Below are positions 43,543 through 51,423 of a DNA stretch of 64,000 nt, in pieces. The notes beneath the pieces are model-generated. The model searched no databases. It had not been told where the DNA came from and saw nothing but the letters and a program-made list of their open reading frames with translations. Position 1 is the first letter of the stretch; every line of letters starts with the position of its first letter. Made by a program: the position numbers and the translations under genes. Origin of the DNA: Ruegeria arenilitoris (lineage in GTDB: Bacteria > Pseudomonadota > Alphaproteobacteria > Rhodobacterales > Rhodobacteraceae); contig NZ_WQHP01000001.1 of NCBI RefSeq assembly GCF_013035315.1, positions 682,001 through 746,000 on the forward strand. Direction: 5' to 3'.

Positions 43543-44345
43543 GCTGCATCCAAACCATCCAGGACTATGGGCTGCGCTCCATCGGCCTCGGCGAACGTCT
43601 GCTACCGCGCAATGATTTCACTCTGTGTGAGCAGTTCACCCTGATCGGGTCAGGCATGATCTGGAATATCTATTTCGGCATCATGGCGCTGGCGACCGGG
43701 TTCTTTCTGGCCACCGCCGTGGCCTTGGGCAAAGCATCCACCAACAAATGGCTACGCAAGCCGTCCGAGTGGTTCATCTTTATCTTCCGCGGCTCGCCGC
43801 TGTTCATCCAGTTCTTCTTTGCCTACTTCTTCTTCCTGTCGCTGAAGAAGTCCTACCCCATGTTCGACGCGCTGACGTCGGCCTGGCTGGGGGCGCTGAT
43901 CGTTCTGTTCCTGAACACCGCGGCCTATTCGGGCGAGATCTTCTATGGCGCACTACGATCGATCCCCAAAGGCGATATCGAGGCCGCTGATGCCTATGGC
44001 ATGTCCGGTTGGTCGCGGTTCCGCCGGATCATCTGGCCCACGATGCTGCGCCTTGCGTGGCCTGCCTACACGAACGAGGCAATCTTCCTGTTCCACGCCA
44101 CCACGCTGGTGTTCTTCTCGGCGTTCCCGGCTTGGCAACAGCGTGGTGACGCGCTGTACTATGCCAGCTATTTCGCGGACAAGACCTTCAATCCGTTCAT
44201 CCCTTACCCGATTCTCGCCTTCTACTTCATCCTGTTGACGCTGGTGATCGTTGGTGTGTTTGGGCTGATCAACAAACGGCTGAACCGGCACCTACCCACA
44301 GCCAGAAAAGCCAAGATGCGGTTCCGTCTGAACCTGGCACGTTAA
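43539..44345 (+). CDS. Amino acid ABC transporter permease (HisM type)
   Basis: The 268-aa second permease of the importer has about five membrane helices and the BPD-type loop EAADAYGMSGWSRFRRIIWPTMLRL that contacts the ATPase. FIFIFRGSPLFIQFFFAYFF marks the core. It starts within the end of the first permease gene (ATGA), so the two are made together and should form a heterodimer. A strong terminator follows, closing the four-gene operon. Confidence 0.94.
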   Translation: MSCIQTIQDYGLRSIGLGERLLPRNDFTLCEQFTLIGSGMIWNIYFGIMALATGFFLATAVALGKASTNKWLRKPSEWFIFIFRGSPLFIQFFFAYFFFLSLKKSYPMFDALTSAWLGALIVLFLNTAAYSGEIFYGALRSIPKGDIEAADAYGMSGWSRFRRIIWPTMLRLAWPAYTNEAIFLFHATTLVFFSAFPAWQQRGDALYYASYFADKTFNPFIPYPILAFYFILLTLVIVGVFGLINKRLNRHLPTARKAKMRFRLNLAR

Positions 44346-44368
44346 GAACGGCACTCACGTCTTTTCTA

Positions 44369-44395
44369 AACCGGGCCTTTGGGTCCGGTTTTTTT
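44369..44395 (+). terminator. Intrinsic terminator of the ABC importer operon
   Basis: ACCGGGCC pairs with GGTCCGGT (with one G-T pair) around a short TTTG loop, followed by a run of Ts to 44395. It begins 24 bases after the last permease stop codon. Confidence 0.88.
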
Positions 44396-44448
44396 GCGCA
44401 AAAATCGGCTTGGTCAAAGTCCGAAACACGCTGACGATTTGAGGGAGA

Positions 44449-44525
44449 TGGTACCGCCTCCCTGGCTTGAACAGGGGACCTCTGGATCCACAATCCAGCG
44501 CTCTAACCAACTGAGCTAAGGCGGC
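44449..44525 (-). tRNA. tRNA-His (GTG)
   Basis: On the minus strand the cloverleaf is complete: acceptor GCCGCCT (from 44525) with AGGCGGT (44459-44453), D arm GCTC/GAGC, anticodon stem CTGGA/TCCAG with loop TTGTGGA (anticodon GTG), and T arm CCCTG/CAGGG with TTCAAGC. A CCA end is encoded (44451-44449). The discriminator is A73 and pair 1-72 is G-U; there is no paired G-1. This A73/no G-1 form is the variant known from a group of alphaproteobacteria whose HisRS has changed accordingly. Confidence 0.96.
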
Positions 44526-44572
44526 ACTCGTGAGGGGCGATGTACCGAACGCGCCAGGGGAATGCAAGAGGA

Positions 44573-45055
44573 TTAAAGACGAATTTTCCAGCTTTGTTCG
44601 ACAAGATCGACCCCGAACGAGTGAACCTTTTTGCTGCCCGTTAGCTGCCAGCCAGACGCCCTGTACAACCCACACGCCGCCCGGTGGCTTTCATGGGTCC
44701 AGAGCGCCATTTCCTGGTATCCCACGCTGCGCGCAAACGCCATGCAGGTCTGCAACAACCATTTGCCCAGCCCCTGCCCTCGCGCCTCGGGCAGCAGCAG
44801 AAACAACCTCAGTTTCGCGGTGTGATCGTCCAGCGCAACGCAGAATATACTGCCCAGCCGCGCACCTGCCTGTTCGGCAATCCATCCGCGTTCACGCTGT
44901 GGGTCATGCGAGGCTACGAACTCGGCCAGGATCCGCTCCACCAGAGGCGCAAAGGTGTCATCAAACCCCTCGTCCCTTTGGTACAGGCGGCCATGCTGTT
45001 CAACCAGCCAAGGTGCATCTGTCGCGCGGAAAGCTCTGATCCGAATCTCTTCCAT
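44573..45055 (-). CDS. GNAT-family N-acetyltransferase
   Basis: The 160-aa protein has the acetyl-CoA binding motif LLPEARGQGLGKWLLQTCMA at about 88-107 and the next strand-helix MALWTHESHRAACGLYRASGW, both typical of GNAT enzymes. The N-terminus IRIRAFRATDAPWLVEQHGR is also standard. The substrate is unknown. It lies 47 bases from tRNA-His on the same strand and diverges from the DUF6324 gene. Confidence 0.9.
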   Translation of the reverse strand: MEEIRIRAFRATDAPWLVEQHGRLYQRDEGFDDTFAPLVERILAEFVASHDPQRERGWIAEQAGARLGSIFCVALDDHTAKLRLFLLLPEARGQGLGKWLLQTCMAFARSVGYQEMALWTHESHRAACGLYRASGWQLTGSKKVHSFGVDLVEQSWKIRL

Positions 45056-45132
45056 GCCATAGCAGACCGCAAAGGCGGCTTGATTCTCAACCTTTTGCGC
45101 GCTAGCACGAACGCTCAGTCCCGGAGGCGAAC

Positions 45133-45321
45133 ATGGGCATCAACACCGAACGTGACATTCAGGCAAACCTGCAGATCGGCCCGACCGATCATGGAATGGT
45201 GCGCCTGTTCATCGAGGCCGAAAATATCGAGATACCGATGGATTTCGACCCCGAAGAAGCCGAAGAGATTGCGGACGAAATCCGCGCTGCCGCGCAAGCT
45301 GCTCGGGCCGTCAAAAGCTGA
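45133..45321 (+). CDS. DUF6324 small acidic protein
   Basis: The 62-aa protein begins GINTERDIQANLQIGPTDHG, continues VRLFIEAENIEIPMDFDPEE and ends in an acidic Ala-rich helix. This matches the small DUF6324 proteins of Rhodobacterales. It is cytoplasmic, without membrane helices or Cys residues; function is unknown. GGAGGCGAAC precedes the ATG. It is convergent with mmcB with three bases between the stops. Confidence 0.8.
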   Translation: MGINTERDIQANLQIGPTDHGMVRLFIEAENIEIPMDFDPEEAEEIADEIRAAAQAARAVKS

Positions 45322-45324
45322 CCC

Positions 45325-45756
45325 TTACAGTCTGGGATCGCGCAACGCCTGCAGCCTGCGAGCGGTGTCTATTGCGAACTTCTGGATCATCTTCTTCCGC
45401 CGCGCCGGAGCAACCTTGTCCTCGGGCGCCATGCGGACAATTTCCGCGTCATATGCATCGGCAATGATAAGGCCGGTTTCCGTCGGCAGCAGCTCGGTCG
45501 GGAACTCGGTATCGACCGCCCAAAAAAAACGGTCACACCACTCCAAATAGCCCTGCCACTTGGAATCCGACAGATAATCGGCCCGGCTTGATTTACACTC
45601 GATCACCCAAAGCTCGCCCTTTGGCCCCAGGCCCATCACATCCACGCGCAAACCGCGTGCCGGGACAAATTCCTCAACAGATACAAAGCCATGCGTTAAT
45701 AGGTGGCGCGAGACCCCGCGCGCGAGCCTCTGTCCGGGTTGCAGATCCAGTGTCAT
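45325..45756 (-). CDS. mmcB: MmcB-family DNA repair protein
   Basis: The 143-aa protein has a restriction endonuclease-like core: RVDVMGLGPKGELWVIECKSSRADYLSDSKWQGY shows the D...ExK catalytic arrangement (Asp, Glu, Lys) at about 39-54. In Caulobacter MmcB is an SOS protein that helps survival after mitomycin C. Here too an exact LexA box lies 11 bases upstream of the ATG at 45768-45782. It is transcribed alone. Confidence 0.9.
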   Translation of the reverse strand: MTLDLQPGQRLARGVSRHLLTHGFVSVEEFVPARGLRVDVMGLGPKGELWVIECKSSRADYLSDSKWQGYLEWCDRFFWAVDTEFPTELLPTETGLIIADAYDAEIVRMAPEDKVAPARRKKMIQKFAIDTARRLQALRDPRL

Positions 45757-45767
45757 ATGGGAAATGT

Positions 45768-45782
45768 GAACAATTCATGAAC
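45768..45782 (-). promoter_or_regulatory. LexA (SOS) box upstream of mmcB
   Basis: The plus strand reads GAACAATTCATGAAC, an exact GAAC-N7-GAAC. It ends 11 bases before the mmcB start codon. Both the sequence and the target gene fit the alphaproteobacterial SOS regulon. Confidence 0.88.
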
Positions 45783-46105
45783 AAAAAGCAAGCGGAACAA
45801 GAGTTCCACAAAATCCAAGGTTCAACTAGCGCGCAATACAACATCGTCGCCGGATTGAATGGAAACTGTAGGGCCAGCCCCCTTGCGCAAAGCCCCGACG
45901 CACCCTAGTTAAGCCCTTGGCGGGTTCTGCCCTTCTTGTGATTGGTAGCATTCTGGTGGCCTTAAGCAATTCCGAGGGGGCTGGCTCTGTTCAGGTCCTG
46001 GCCTGATTACCTGGCGCCCACCTGTACATACAGGTCCTCGGGAATCACACCGCACGGTTGACTGGTGGTCCCGCCACATTTCCCACACGGACCAAACCAC
46101 CCTAA
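45783..46105. other. Intergenic region between mmcB and the glycosyltransferase gene
   Basis: No convincing gene is seen in these 323 bases, which are more AT-rich than the flanks. An 11-base perfect inverted repeat stands out: GCCAGCCCCCT (45873-45883) and AGGGGGCTGGC (45975-45985), 91 bases apart. The region probably holds the promoter of the glycosyltransferase gene, but no clear -35/-10 pair was found. Confidence 0.5.
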
Positions 46106-47071
46106 ATGCAGACTTGGGTGGACCAAAATATCCCTGTCATGTACTTAAAACCCCATAGGAAGTGGTTTGAATTCGAACGGAAAATCGTGCCCCAAAACGT
46201 AGCGATCTGGACGATGGTCCGAAATGAAGAGTTCTTTCTCGCACTTTGGGTCGCCTATTATGAGCGGTTCGTACCGCGTGAAAACCTGTTTATTTTGGTC
46301 GACGGCGCGGACAGTTCATTGCCCGATTGTCTACAAGGCTGTCAGGTGGTCACGTTACCCAAAAGCCAGCCCGGTCGAGGATGGGACAAAAGGCGCTGGA
46401 GTTTTCTTTCTCACTTCGTCAGCTCTCTGACCTACCGCTTTGATGTGGTCATGGGCGGGGACGTCGATGAATTAGTCGTTCTGGACCCGCTGGTTGGTGA
46501 CAATCCGGTGGAATACATCCAACAGCGTACCAGCGAAGAGGTGATTACCCCATTCGCTATAGAAGTCATACACCGCGTCGATCTGGAACCCGCGCTAGAC
46601 CCTAGTCGCCCTGTTTTGGAACAACGCATTCACGGGCGGGCCAATGCAGTCTATTGTAAACCGTGCATCACCCGAAGGCCCTTACGTTGGAGCCTTGGTC
46701 AACACTACTCAGACTATCCCCGTCTGAATTTATCCTCGGACCTCTTTTTGTTTCACTTGCGGTTCTTTGATCGCGACACCCTCCTAGAGCGCCAAAAACA
46801 ACGCTATCTGCACGTTACCAACACGGACTCAGACATTGTCAGAGGGGTGGCGGGTGCAGGCTGGATGCAGCCTGTCGAGCAGGTAGACGCGGAACTTCAA
46901 GGCTTCGCGAAATTTGGCCCACCGGAACAAGATGGTTTTTCGTTTGATCGTTTGCGCAAGCTAATGAGGCGGAAATGGAGATTGGAAGAGAGACGCCAAA
47001 TCTGGAGACACGCAAAATTCAGCGGTCAGAACACATTTGTAATCCCTGAGCGGTTCAGATCCGTGTTCTGA
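46106..47071 (+). CDS. Glycosyltransferase family 2-like protein
   Basis: The 321-aa protein matches the Glyco_tranf_2_4 group common in Rhodobacteraceae: AIWTMVRNEEFFLALWVAYY near the start, NLFILVDGADSS, and the DxD-like sugar-nucleotide/metal motif GGDVDELVVLDP at about 114-125. No signal peptide is present. The acceptor and sugar are unknown; surface polysaccharide or LPS decoration is plausible. Two ATGs (46106 and 46139) are possible and neither has a strong ribosome site. Base composition is somewhat lower in GC than the neighbours. Confidence 0.83.
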   Translation: MQTWVDQNIPVMYLKPHRKWFEFERKIVPQNVAIWTMVRNEEFFLALWVAYYERFVPRENLFILVDGADSSLPDCLQGCQVVTLPKSQPGRGWDKRRWSFLSHFVSSLTYRFDVVMGGDVDELVVLDPLVGDNPVEYIQQRTSEEVITPFAIEVIHRVDLEPALDPSRPVLEQRIHGRANAVYCKPCITRRPLRWSLGQHYSDYPRLNLSSDLFLFHLRFFDRDTLLERQKQRYLHVTNTDSDIVRGVAGAGWMQPVEQVDAELQGFAKFGPPEQDGFSFDRLRKLMRRKWRLEERRQIWRHAKFSGQNTFVIPERFRSVF

Positions 47072-47087
47072 AGACGCTTTGCTGGGG

Positions 47088-47402
47088 TCAAACCGCACGG
47101 CTTTTCTTTTTGACTTCCTGCTGAACCAACGCTGCCTGGAAACCATGCGCAATCGGTGTTCCACCACGTGGGCCCTTGGGTTTCTCAGCCATGCTCATGA
47201 TCGCATAGGCAAATTGTACACCCGCAAAGACAATCCCGTTCATGAACCAGATCATAACAAGTGCAATTAAGCCGATTTCCGATCCCAGAATCAGACCGCG
47301 CAGGTTGGCCACATTCAGACCTAGCAGCACACCGACGAACACGGCTGAGATCACAAAGCCCCAGGCAACTTGCGTAATGTAGAGACGGATCAGTTTGGGC
47401 AT
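47088..47402 (-). CDS. Small conserved membrane protein
   Basis: The 104-aa protein has two hydrophobic helices, WGFVISAVFVGVLLGLNVAN and LIALVMIWFMNGIVFAGVQF, followed by a basic tail ending QQEVKKKSRAV. I recognise it as a conserved Rhodobacteraceae protein of unknown function but not as a named family. It is convergent with the glycosyltransferase gene (16 bases apart) and divergent from the broken LuxR gene. Confidence 0.78.
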   Translation of the reverse strand: MPKLIRLYITQVAWGFVISAVFVGVLLGLNVANLRGLILGSEIGLIALVMIWFMNGIVFAGVQFAYAIMSMAEKPKGPRGGTPIAHGFQAALVQQEVKKKSRAV

Positions 47403-47494
47403 GACAAAGCTCCTTGTCTGATACGATCATGATAGCGCATGGTCTTTCAGAGTAAACCGCAGCCCCCCGGGTGCGACATTTTTTTCGGAGTTTT

Positions 47495-48274
47495 ATGAAT
47501 GCCCTCAGCCTGTTCACACTTGATCTTCTCGAACAGCTTTCGCTACGCCACGATGATCAGGAACGGTGGGAGTTCACGTTAGACCGGTTGGCAGAGATCG
47601 GATTTAACGCCCTGAACATGCTGTGCTTTACGCCTGACACCGGAACGATCCATTGGGTACGCAGCTCGATGTCCAAGGGGTGGCTGAACCGGTACGACTC
47701 CGAAGGTTACGCCGAAGCGGACCCAATGCTTGCGCAGGTTCAGAATGGGAAGGAAAGCTTGTACGTGCAGGCCGCCAGCCTGAACCCGGCAGATGGCCAT
47801 TCGGACAAGGCGCTGGGTCTGAACTATGACCTTGAGAAAGCCGGGTACATTCACCTCTACTCGTTGGTGGTGCACTGCCCCAACAACGAAGCCAAGCTGG
47901 TTGTGTTGTCATCGAACTAACCGGACGCACAGGTCCAGATGACAGACCGGCAACGCGAGATGCGCGTTTTAGCCACCGTGTTGGCGACAATTCTGGGGGC
48001 GGATATTCCCAGCAACCATGGCCGGGTTTACGACATCGCCAGTATCGCGCCCGCCGCACCGGACCTGACTCCGCGGGAATTACAGGTCATGAACCTGCTG
48101 GCACTTGGGCACCGCAATGACAAGATTGCCGAATTGTTGAACCTGTCTGAAATTACCGTGCGTACGCATTTGAAGAACGCACGCGACAAACTGCGGGCCC
48201 CAACCCGCGAGTCGGCACTTGTGCGTGCCATGCAACTTGGGCTGATCAACCCGCCGGGTTATCGGAATCGATAG
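47495..48274 (+). pseudogene. LuxR-family transcriptional regulator interrupted by one in-frame stop
   Basis: Two pieces lie in the same frame. Codons 1-141 (47495-47920) encode an autoinducer-binding-like domain (WEFTLDRLAEIGFNALNMLC, IHWVRSSMSKGWLNRY, GYIHLYSLVVHCPN) and end at TAA (47918-47920). The frame then stays open for 117 codons to 48274 and encodes the linker and LuxR helix-turn-helix LTPRELQVMNLLALGHRNDK with ITVRTHLKNARDKL. A single base change at the TAA would restore a normal protein of about 259 aa. CGGAG lies before the ATG at 47495. A separate ATG at 47939 could express the DNA-binding half alone. No luxI gene is near. Confidence 0.85.
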
Positions 48275-48374
48275 CTGGCACCCGCTTGGCGTTTCGTTAG
48301 ACTTCTGGTGTCTTGGGATAAAACTGTGAGTAGTGGAGGCCGAAGGCTTGTTTGTAAACGTTTATTGCTAAAGT

Positions 48375-48420
48375 TCAGGCGCAGCTCAATTTGAGACTGA
48401 GCCTTATTCAACTCGCCTGA
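48375..48420. other. Nested stem structure between the LuxR pseudogene and nusB
   Basis: TCAGGCG (48375-48381) pairs with CGCCTGA (48414-48420), and inside it GCTCA (48384-48388) pairs with TGAGC (48398-48402). It lies between convergent genes, 9 bases from the nusB stop, so it may end the riboflavin-nusB transcript. No T-run follows. The rest of 48275-48429 shows no gene. Confidence 0.4.
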
Positions 48421-48429
48421 CTGAATTGA

Positions 48430-48912
48430 TCAGAACGCCTCTGGCTGGGCCTCACGCGCCATGTGATCCAGAACAGCGTTGACGAATTTCGGCTCTTTGC
48501 CTTCCGGGAAAAATGCGCGGGCCACGTCGACGAATTCGTTGATCACGACCTTGGGCGGCGTGTCGCTTTGGGTCAGTTCAGCCCCGGCAGCACGGAATAC
48601 AGCACGCAAGGTCGGGTCGATCCGTGCGATGGGCCATTTGGCCACCAGCGCGCGGTCGGTCATCTGGTCGATGGGGGCCTGATAGTTCACCGCATCTTCG
48701 ACCAGCTTGCGGAACAGGAGAATGTCGCCGTCCAGCATTTCCTCGCCCTCATAGACAGCGCCGAACCGGTGATCCAGAAACTCGTTCACAACCTGTTCGG
48801 TCGTCTGGCCCGATTGCTCCATCTGGAACAGCGCCTGCACGGCATAAAGCCGGGCGGCGGATTTCATCAGGCGTTTCTGGTTGGCCGGTTTCGGCGCGTC
48901 GGTCTGGGTCAT
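48430..48912 (-). CDS. nusB: Transcription antitermination factor NusB
   Basis: NusB pairs with NusE (S10) on boxA RNA to prevent early termination in rRNA operons. The 160-aa helical protein shows ARLYAVQALFQMEQSGQTTE, DILLFRKLVEDAV and the C-terminal PPKVVINEFVDVARAFFPEGKEPKFVNAVLDH block, all typical. The ATG at 48912 overlaps the ribH stop by four bases (ATGA), the usual ribH-nusB pairing. A longer in-frame start lies inside ribH and is not needed. Confidence 0.95.
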   Translation of the reverse strand: MTQTDAPKPANQKRLMKSAARLYAVQALFQMEQSGQTTEQVVNEFLDHRFGAVYEGEEMLDGDILLFRKLVEDAVNYQAPIDQMTDRALVAKWPIARIDPTLRAVFRAAGAELTQSDTPPKVVINEFVDVARAFFPEGKEPKFVNAVLDHMAREAQPEAF

Positions 48913-49460
48913 GCTGTCGTGGGTCCGTTGCTGTCGCCCGCCACAAGGATGGACTCGGACGGCGGCTTGAATCCGACGCCCTTTTTGGAAGAGCCCCACT
49001 TACGGCTGAGCGCGATCAGATGCAAGGCCGCAGCGGCCGCTCCGCCACCTTTATTCATCTTTTCGGGATTTGCGCGAACTTCTGCCTGATCGTCGTTTTC
49101 GACAGTCAGGATGCCATTTCCGATGCAAAGGCCCTGCAGGCCCATCAACTGGATGGCCCGGCTGGAATCGTTGCACACCGTTTCGTAATGCGTGGTCTCA
49201 CCCCGGATAACGCAACCCAGCGCGACATAGCCATCAAAGTTGCACTGACGATCTGCCATTGCGATGGCCGTGGGAACCTCAAGCGCGCCCGGGACCTCGA
49301 CGACCTCACAGGTTCCACCTGCGCCCTCGATCTCGGCCTTGGCCCCCGCGACAAGGTTATCCGCGATCGCGCGATAGAACGGAGCCACCACGATCAGCAG
49401 TTTAACCGGCTTGTCGAAGGTCGGGGTCGGCAATACGCCGTGTTTGTCTTGTTCAGCCAC
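48909..49460 (-). CDS. ribH: 6,7-dimethyl-8-ribityllumazine synthase
   Basis: RibH condenses the pyrimidine and the four-carbon phosphate in the penultimate riboflavin step. The 183-aa protein has KLLIVVAPFYRAIADNLVAG (substrate-binding Phe), VPGALEVPTAIAMAD, VALGCVIRGETTHYETVCND with the catalytic His, and GNGILTVENDDQAEVRA. Ribityllumazine synthases form pentamers or capsids. It follows ribBA after two bases and is coupled to nusB. Confidence 0.96.
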   Translation of the reverse strand: MAEQDKHGVLPTPTFDKPVKLLIVVAPFYRAIADNLVAGAKAEIEGAGGTCEVVEVPGALEVPTAIAMADRQCNFDGYVALGCVIRGETTHYETVCNDSSRAIQLMGLQGLCIGNGILTVENDDQAEVRANPEKMNKGGGAAAAALHLIALSRKWGSSKKGVGFKPPSESILVAGDSNGPTTA

Positions 49461-49462
49461 GA

Positions 49463-50584
49463 TTATTTGTCCTCAAGTATCGAACGGGTACCGACGATGG
49501 ACAGACCATATGCGTCCAGCCCCAGGTATTTCGTTTCCGGTGTATTGGTCAGCAAAACCAGTTCCTGAATGCCCATCTTGGACAAGATCTGCGCGCCCAG
49601 ACCAGTTTGCTTGATGGTCCGGGGACCTTCGTCCTCGGCCGCATACAGCGCATTGCGCGGTTCGCGGAACAGGCAGACGACCCCGCGCCCTTCCGCAGCG
49701 ATCTTTTTCATCGCCCACGGCAATTCCATCGGTGATTTCGGGCCGAGTCCCAGAATGTCAGGGGCTTCGTGCAATGCATGGGTGCGGGTCAGGACCGGCT
49801 CGGGCGTGGTGATGTCTCCCTTCACCAGAACGACATGCTCGATCCCATGGGTCTGATCGGTGAACAGGCGCATCTCCCACACGCCACCATATTCTGAAGT
49901 CACTGTCTGGCGCGAGGTTTCGACGACCAGATTGTCATTTCGCGACCGGTAGGCGATTAAGTCGCTGATCGTGCCGATTTTCATGTCGTGCTCTTTGGCG
50001 AACTCGACCAGATCAGGCAGGCGGGCCATGGTTCCGTCAGGCTTCATGATCTCGCAGATCACACCCGCCGGATTCAGCCCAGCCAAACGAGAGATATCCA
50101 CGGCTGCCTCGGTATGACCGGCGCGTACCAGCACCCCGCCCCGTTTTGCGCGAAGGGGGAAAACATGGCCCGGCGTCGCGATTTGAGCCATGGTGTTCTG
50201 TTCGTTGATCGCAGTGGCCACGGTCAGCGCACGGTCTTCGGCAGAGATCCCGGTCGACACACCTTCGCGTGCCTCGATCGACACGGTGAACGCGGTTTCG
50301 TGACGTGAAGAGTTGTTGACGGCCATCATCGGCAGGCCAAGCGCTTCGACGCGTTCTGCGGTCATCGGCAGGCAGATCAAGCCGCGCCCGTAGGTGGCCA
50401 TGAAGTTGATCGCAGCCGCATCCGCGAACTCGGCGGCGATAACCAGATCGCCTTCGTTCTCACGGTCTTCGTGGTCGACCAGAATATACATCCGGCCCTG
50501 GCGCGCCTCTTCAATGATATCTTCAATCGGGCTGATCGCATCGCGCAGCTGGGCCTCGACCGGGCCGGGTGTTTCAAAGCTCAT
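49463..50584 (-). CDS. ribB: 3,4-dihydroxy-2-butanone 4-phosphate synthase with degenerate GTP cyclohydrolase II domain
   Basis: The 373-aa protein has an intact N-terminal DHBP synthase domain (residues 1-210): VDHEDRENEGDLVIAAEF with the acidic metal site, YGRGLICLPMT, and TPGHVFPLRAKRGGVLVRAGHTEAAVD. The C-terminal half aligns with RibA, but the zinc and catalytic block HSECLTGD...RCDCG is replaced by HALHEAPDILGLGPKSPMEL with no cysteine. It therefore should supply only the four-carbon precursor, like RibBX proteins, and a separate ribA must exist elsewhere. The ATG at 50584 follows AAAGG. Confidence 0.93.
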   Translation of the reverse strand: MSFETPGPVEAQLRDAISPIEDIIEEARQGRMYILVDHEDRENEGDLVIAAEFADAAAINFMATYGRGLICLPMTAERVEALGLPMMAVNNSSRHETAFTVSIEAREGVSTGISAEDRALTVATAINEQNTMAQIATPGHVFPLRAKRGGVLVRAGHTEAAVDISRLAGLNPAGVICEIMKPDGTMARLPDLVEFAKEHDMKIGTISDLIAYRSRNDNLVVETSRQTVTSEYGGVWEMRLFTDQTHGIEHVVLVKGDITTPEPVLTRTHALHEAPDILGLGPKSPMELPWAMKKIAAEGRGVVCLFREPRNALYAAEDEGPRTIKQTGLGAQILSKMGIQELVLLTNTPETKYLGLDAYGLSIVGTRSILEDK

Positions 50585-50625
50585 AGAGCAGCCTTTCGAA
50601 AGAGCATGTTTGAAGGGCTGATAGA

Positions 50626-50659
50626 CCACCAAGCGCTCAAAAGCCAGAGCACTTGGTGG
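50626..50659 (-). other. Hairpin between ribE and ribBA
   Basis: CCACCAAG-C-GCTC (50626-50638) pairs with GAGC-A-CTTGGTGG (50647-50659), 12 of 13 positions, around an 8-base loop. It fills part of the 110-base gap 50585-50694. No consensus of the FMN riboswitch is visible there. It could be an RNA processing or attenuation element. Confidence 0.45.
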
Positions 50660-50694
50660 GGCGGATTGCCAAAACGCGGCGTCGAAACTTGCGG

Positions 50695-51282
50695 TCAGGC
50701 CATCTCGTTCAGGCGCGCGACATAGCGGGCCAGAGTATCAATCTCGAGGTTCACCCGATCACCGACCGAGACATCGCCCCAGGTCGTCACTTCTTTGGTG
50801 TGTGGAATGAAGTTGATGCCGAAATCGCGGCCGTCGACGTCGTTGACGGTCAAAGACGTGCCGTTCAGTGCAACGGACCCCTTGGGGGCGATGAACCGCG
50901 CGAGGTCTTCGGGTGCCTTCAGGGTCACGCGAGTGCTGTCGCCTTCATCCTTAACCGCGACCACATCGGCCACGCCGTCGACATGGCCCGACACAATATG
51001 GCCACCCAACTCATCCCCGACCTTCAGGGCACGCTCAAGATTGACACGTTTGCCGACCGCCCAGCTGTCCAGATTGGTTTTCGAAACCGTCTCGGCGCTG
51101 ATCTGCACGTCATACCAATCATCGCCCAGGGCGATCACGGTCAGGCATACACCGTCGCTGGCAATGGATGCGCCAATGTCGATACCCGCAGTGTCATAAT
51201 CCGTTTTGATCCGAGCCCGCAAATCGCCCTGCTGGTCCAACTCGGTGACCGTTCCGACATCGGTGATGATCCCTGTGAACAT
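50695..51282 (-). CDS. ribE: Riboflavin synthase (alpha subunit)
   Basis: The enzyme converts two molecules of ribityllumazine to riboflavin. The 195-aa protein has the two repeated lumazine-binding barrels: FTGIITDVGTVTELDQQGDL with GASIASDGVCLTVIALGDDW in the first, and GHIVSGHVDGVADVVAVKDE with GSVALNGTSLTVNDVDGRDF in the second. All is complete. It starts the minus-strand block ribE-ribBA-ribH-nusB and diverges from the capsule gene at 51424. Confidence 0.95.
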   Translation of the reverse strand: MFTGIITDVGTVTELDQQGDLRARIKTDYDTAGIDIGASIASDGVCLTVIALGDDWYDVQISAETVSKTNLDSWAVGKRVNLERALKVGDELGGHIVSGHVDGVADVVAVKDEGDSTRVTLKAPEDLARFIAPKGSVALNGTSLTVNDVDGRDFGINFIPHTKEVTTWGDVSVGDRVNLEIDTLARYVARLNEMA

Positions 51283-51423
51283 TGCCTTTACCCTTTGTCT
51301 TTAACCTGTGCCTAGTTTTCCACATCGAGGTAAGCCCATGCAGCCCTGCGGGCAAGCCCTGCCTTGCCGGGATTGGCGCAAAAGGGCATAATTTCAGAAC
51401 CAAACAAAAAAAGAGCAGCACGG

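Noticed and set aside
45588-45908. 106-codon plus-strand frame overlapping mmcB and its promoter
   Set aside because: No ribosome site or family resemblance; it overlaps the LexA box and the mmcB coding region.
50585-51423. Possible FMN riboswitch before ribE or ribBA
   Set aside because: The conserved FMN aptamer blocks are not present in either gap.
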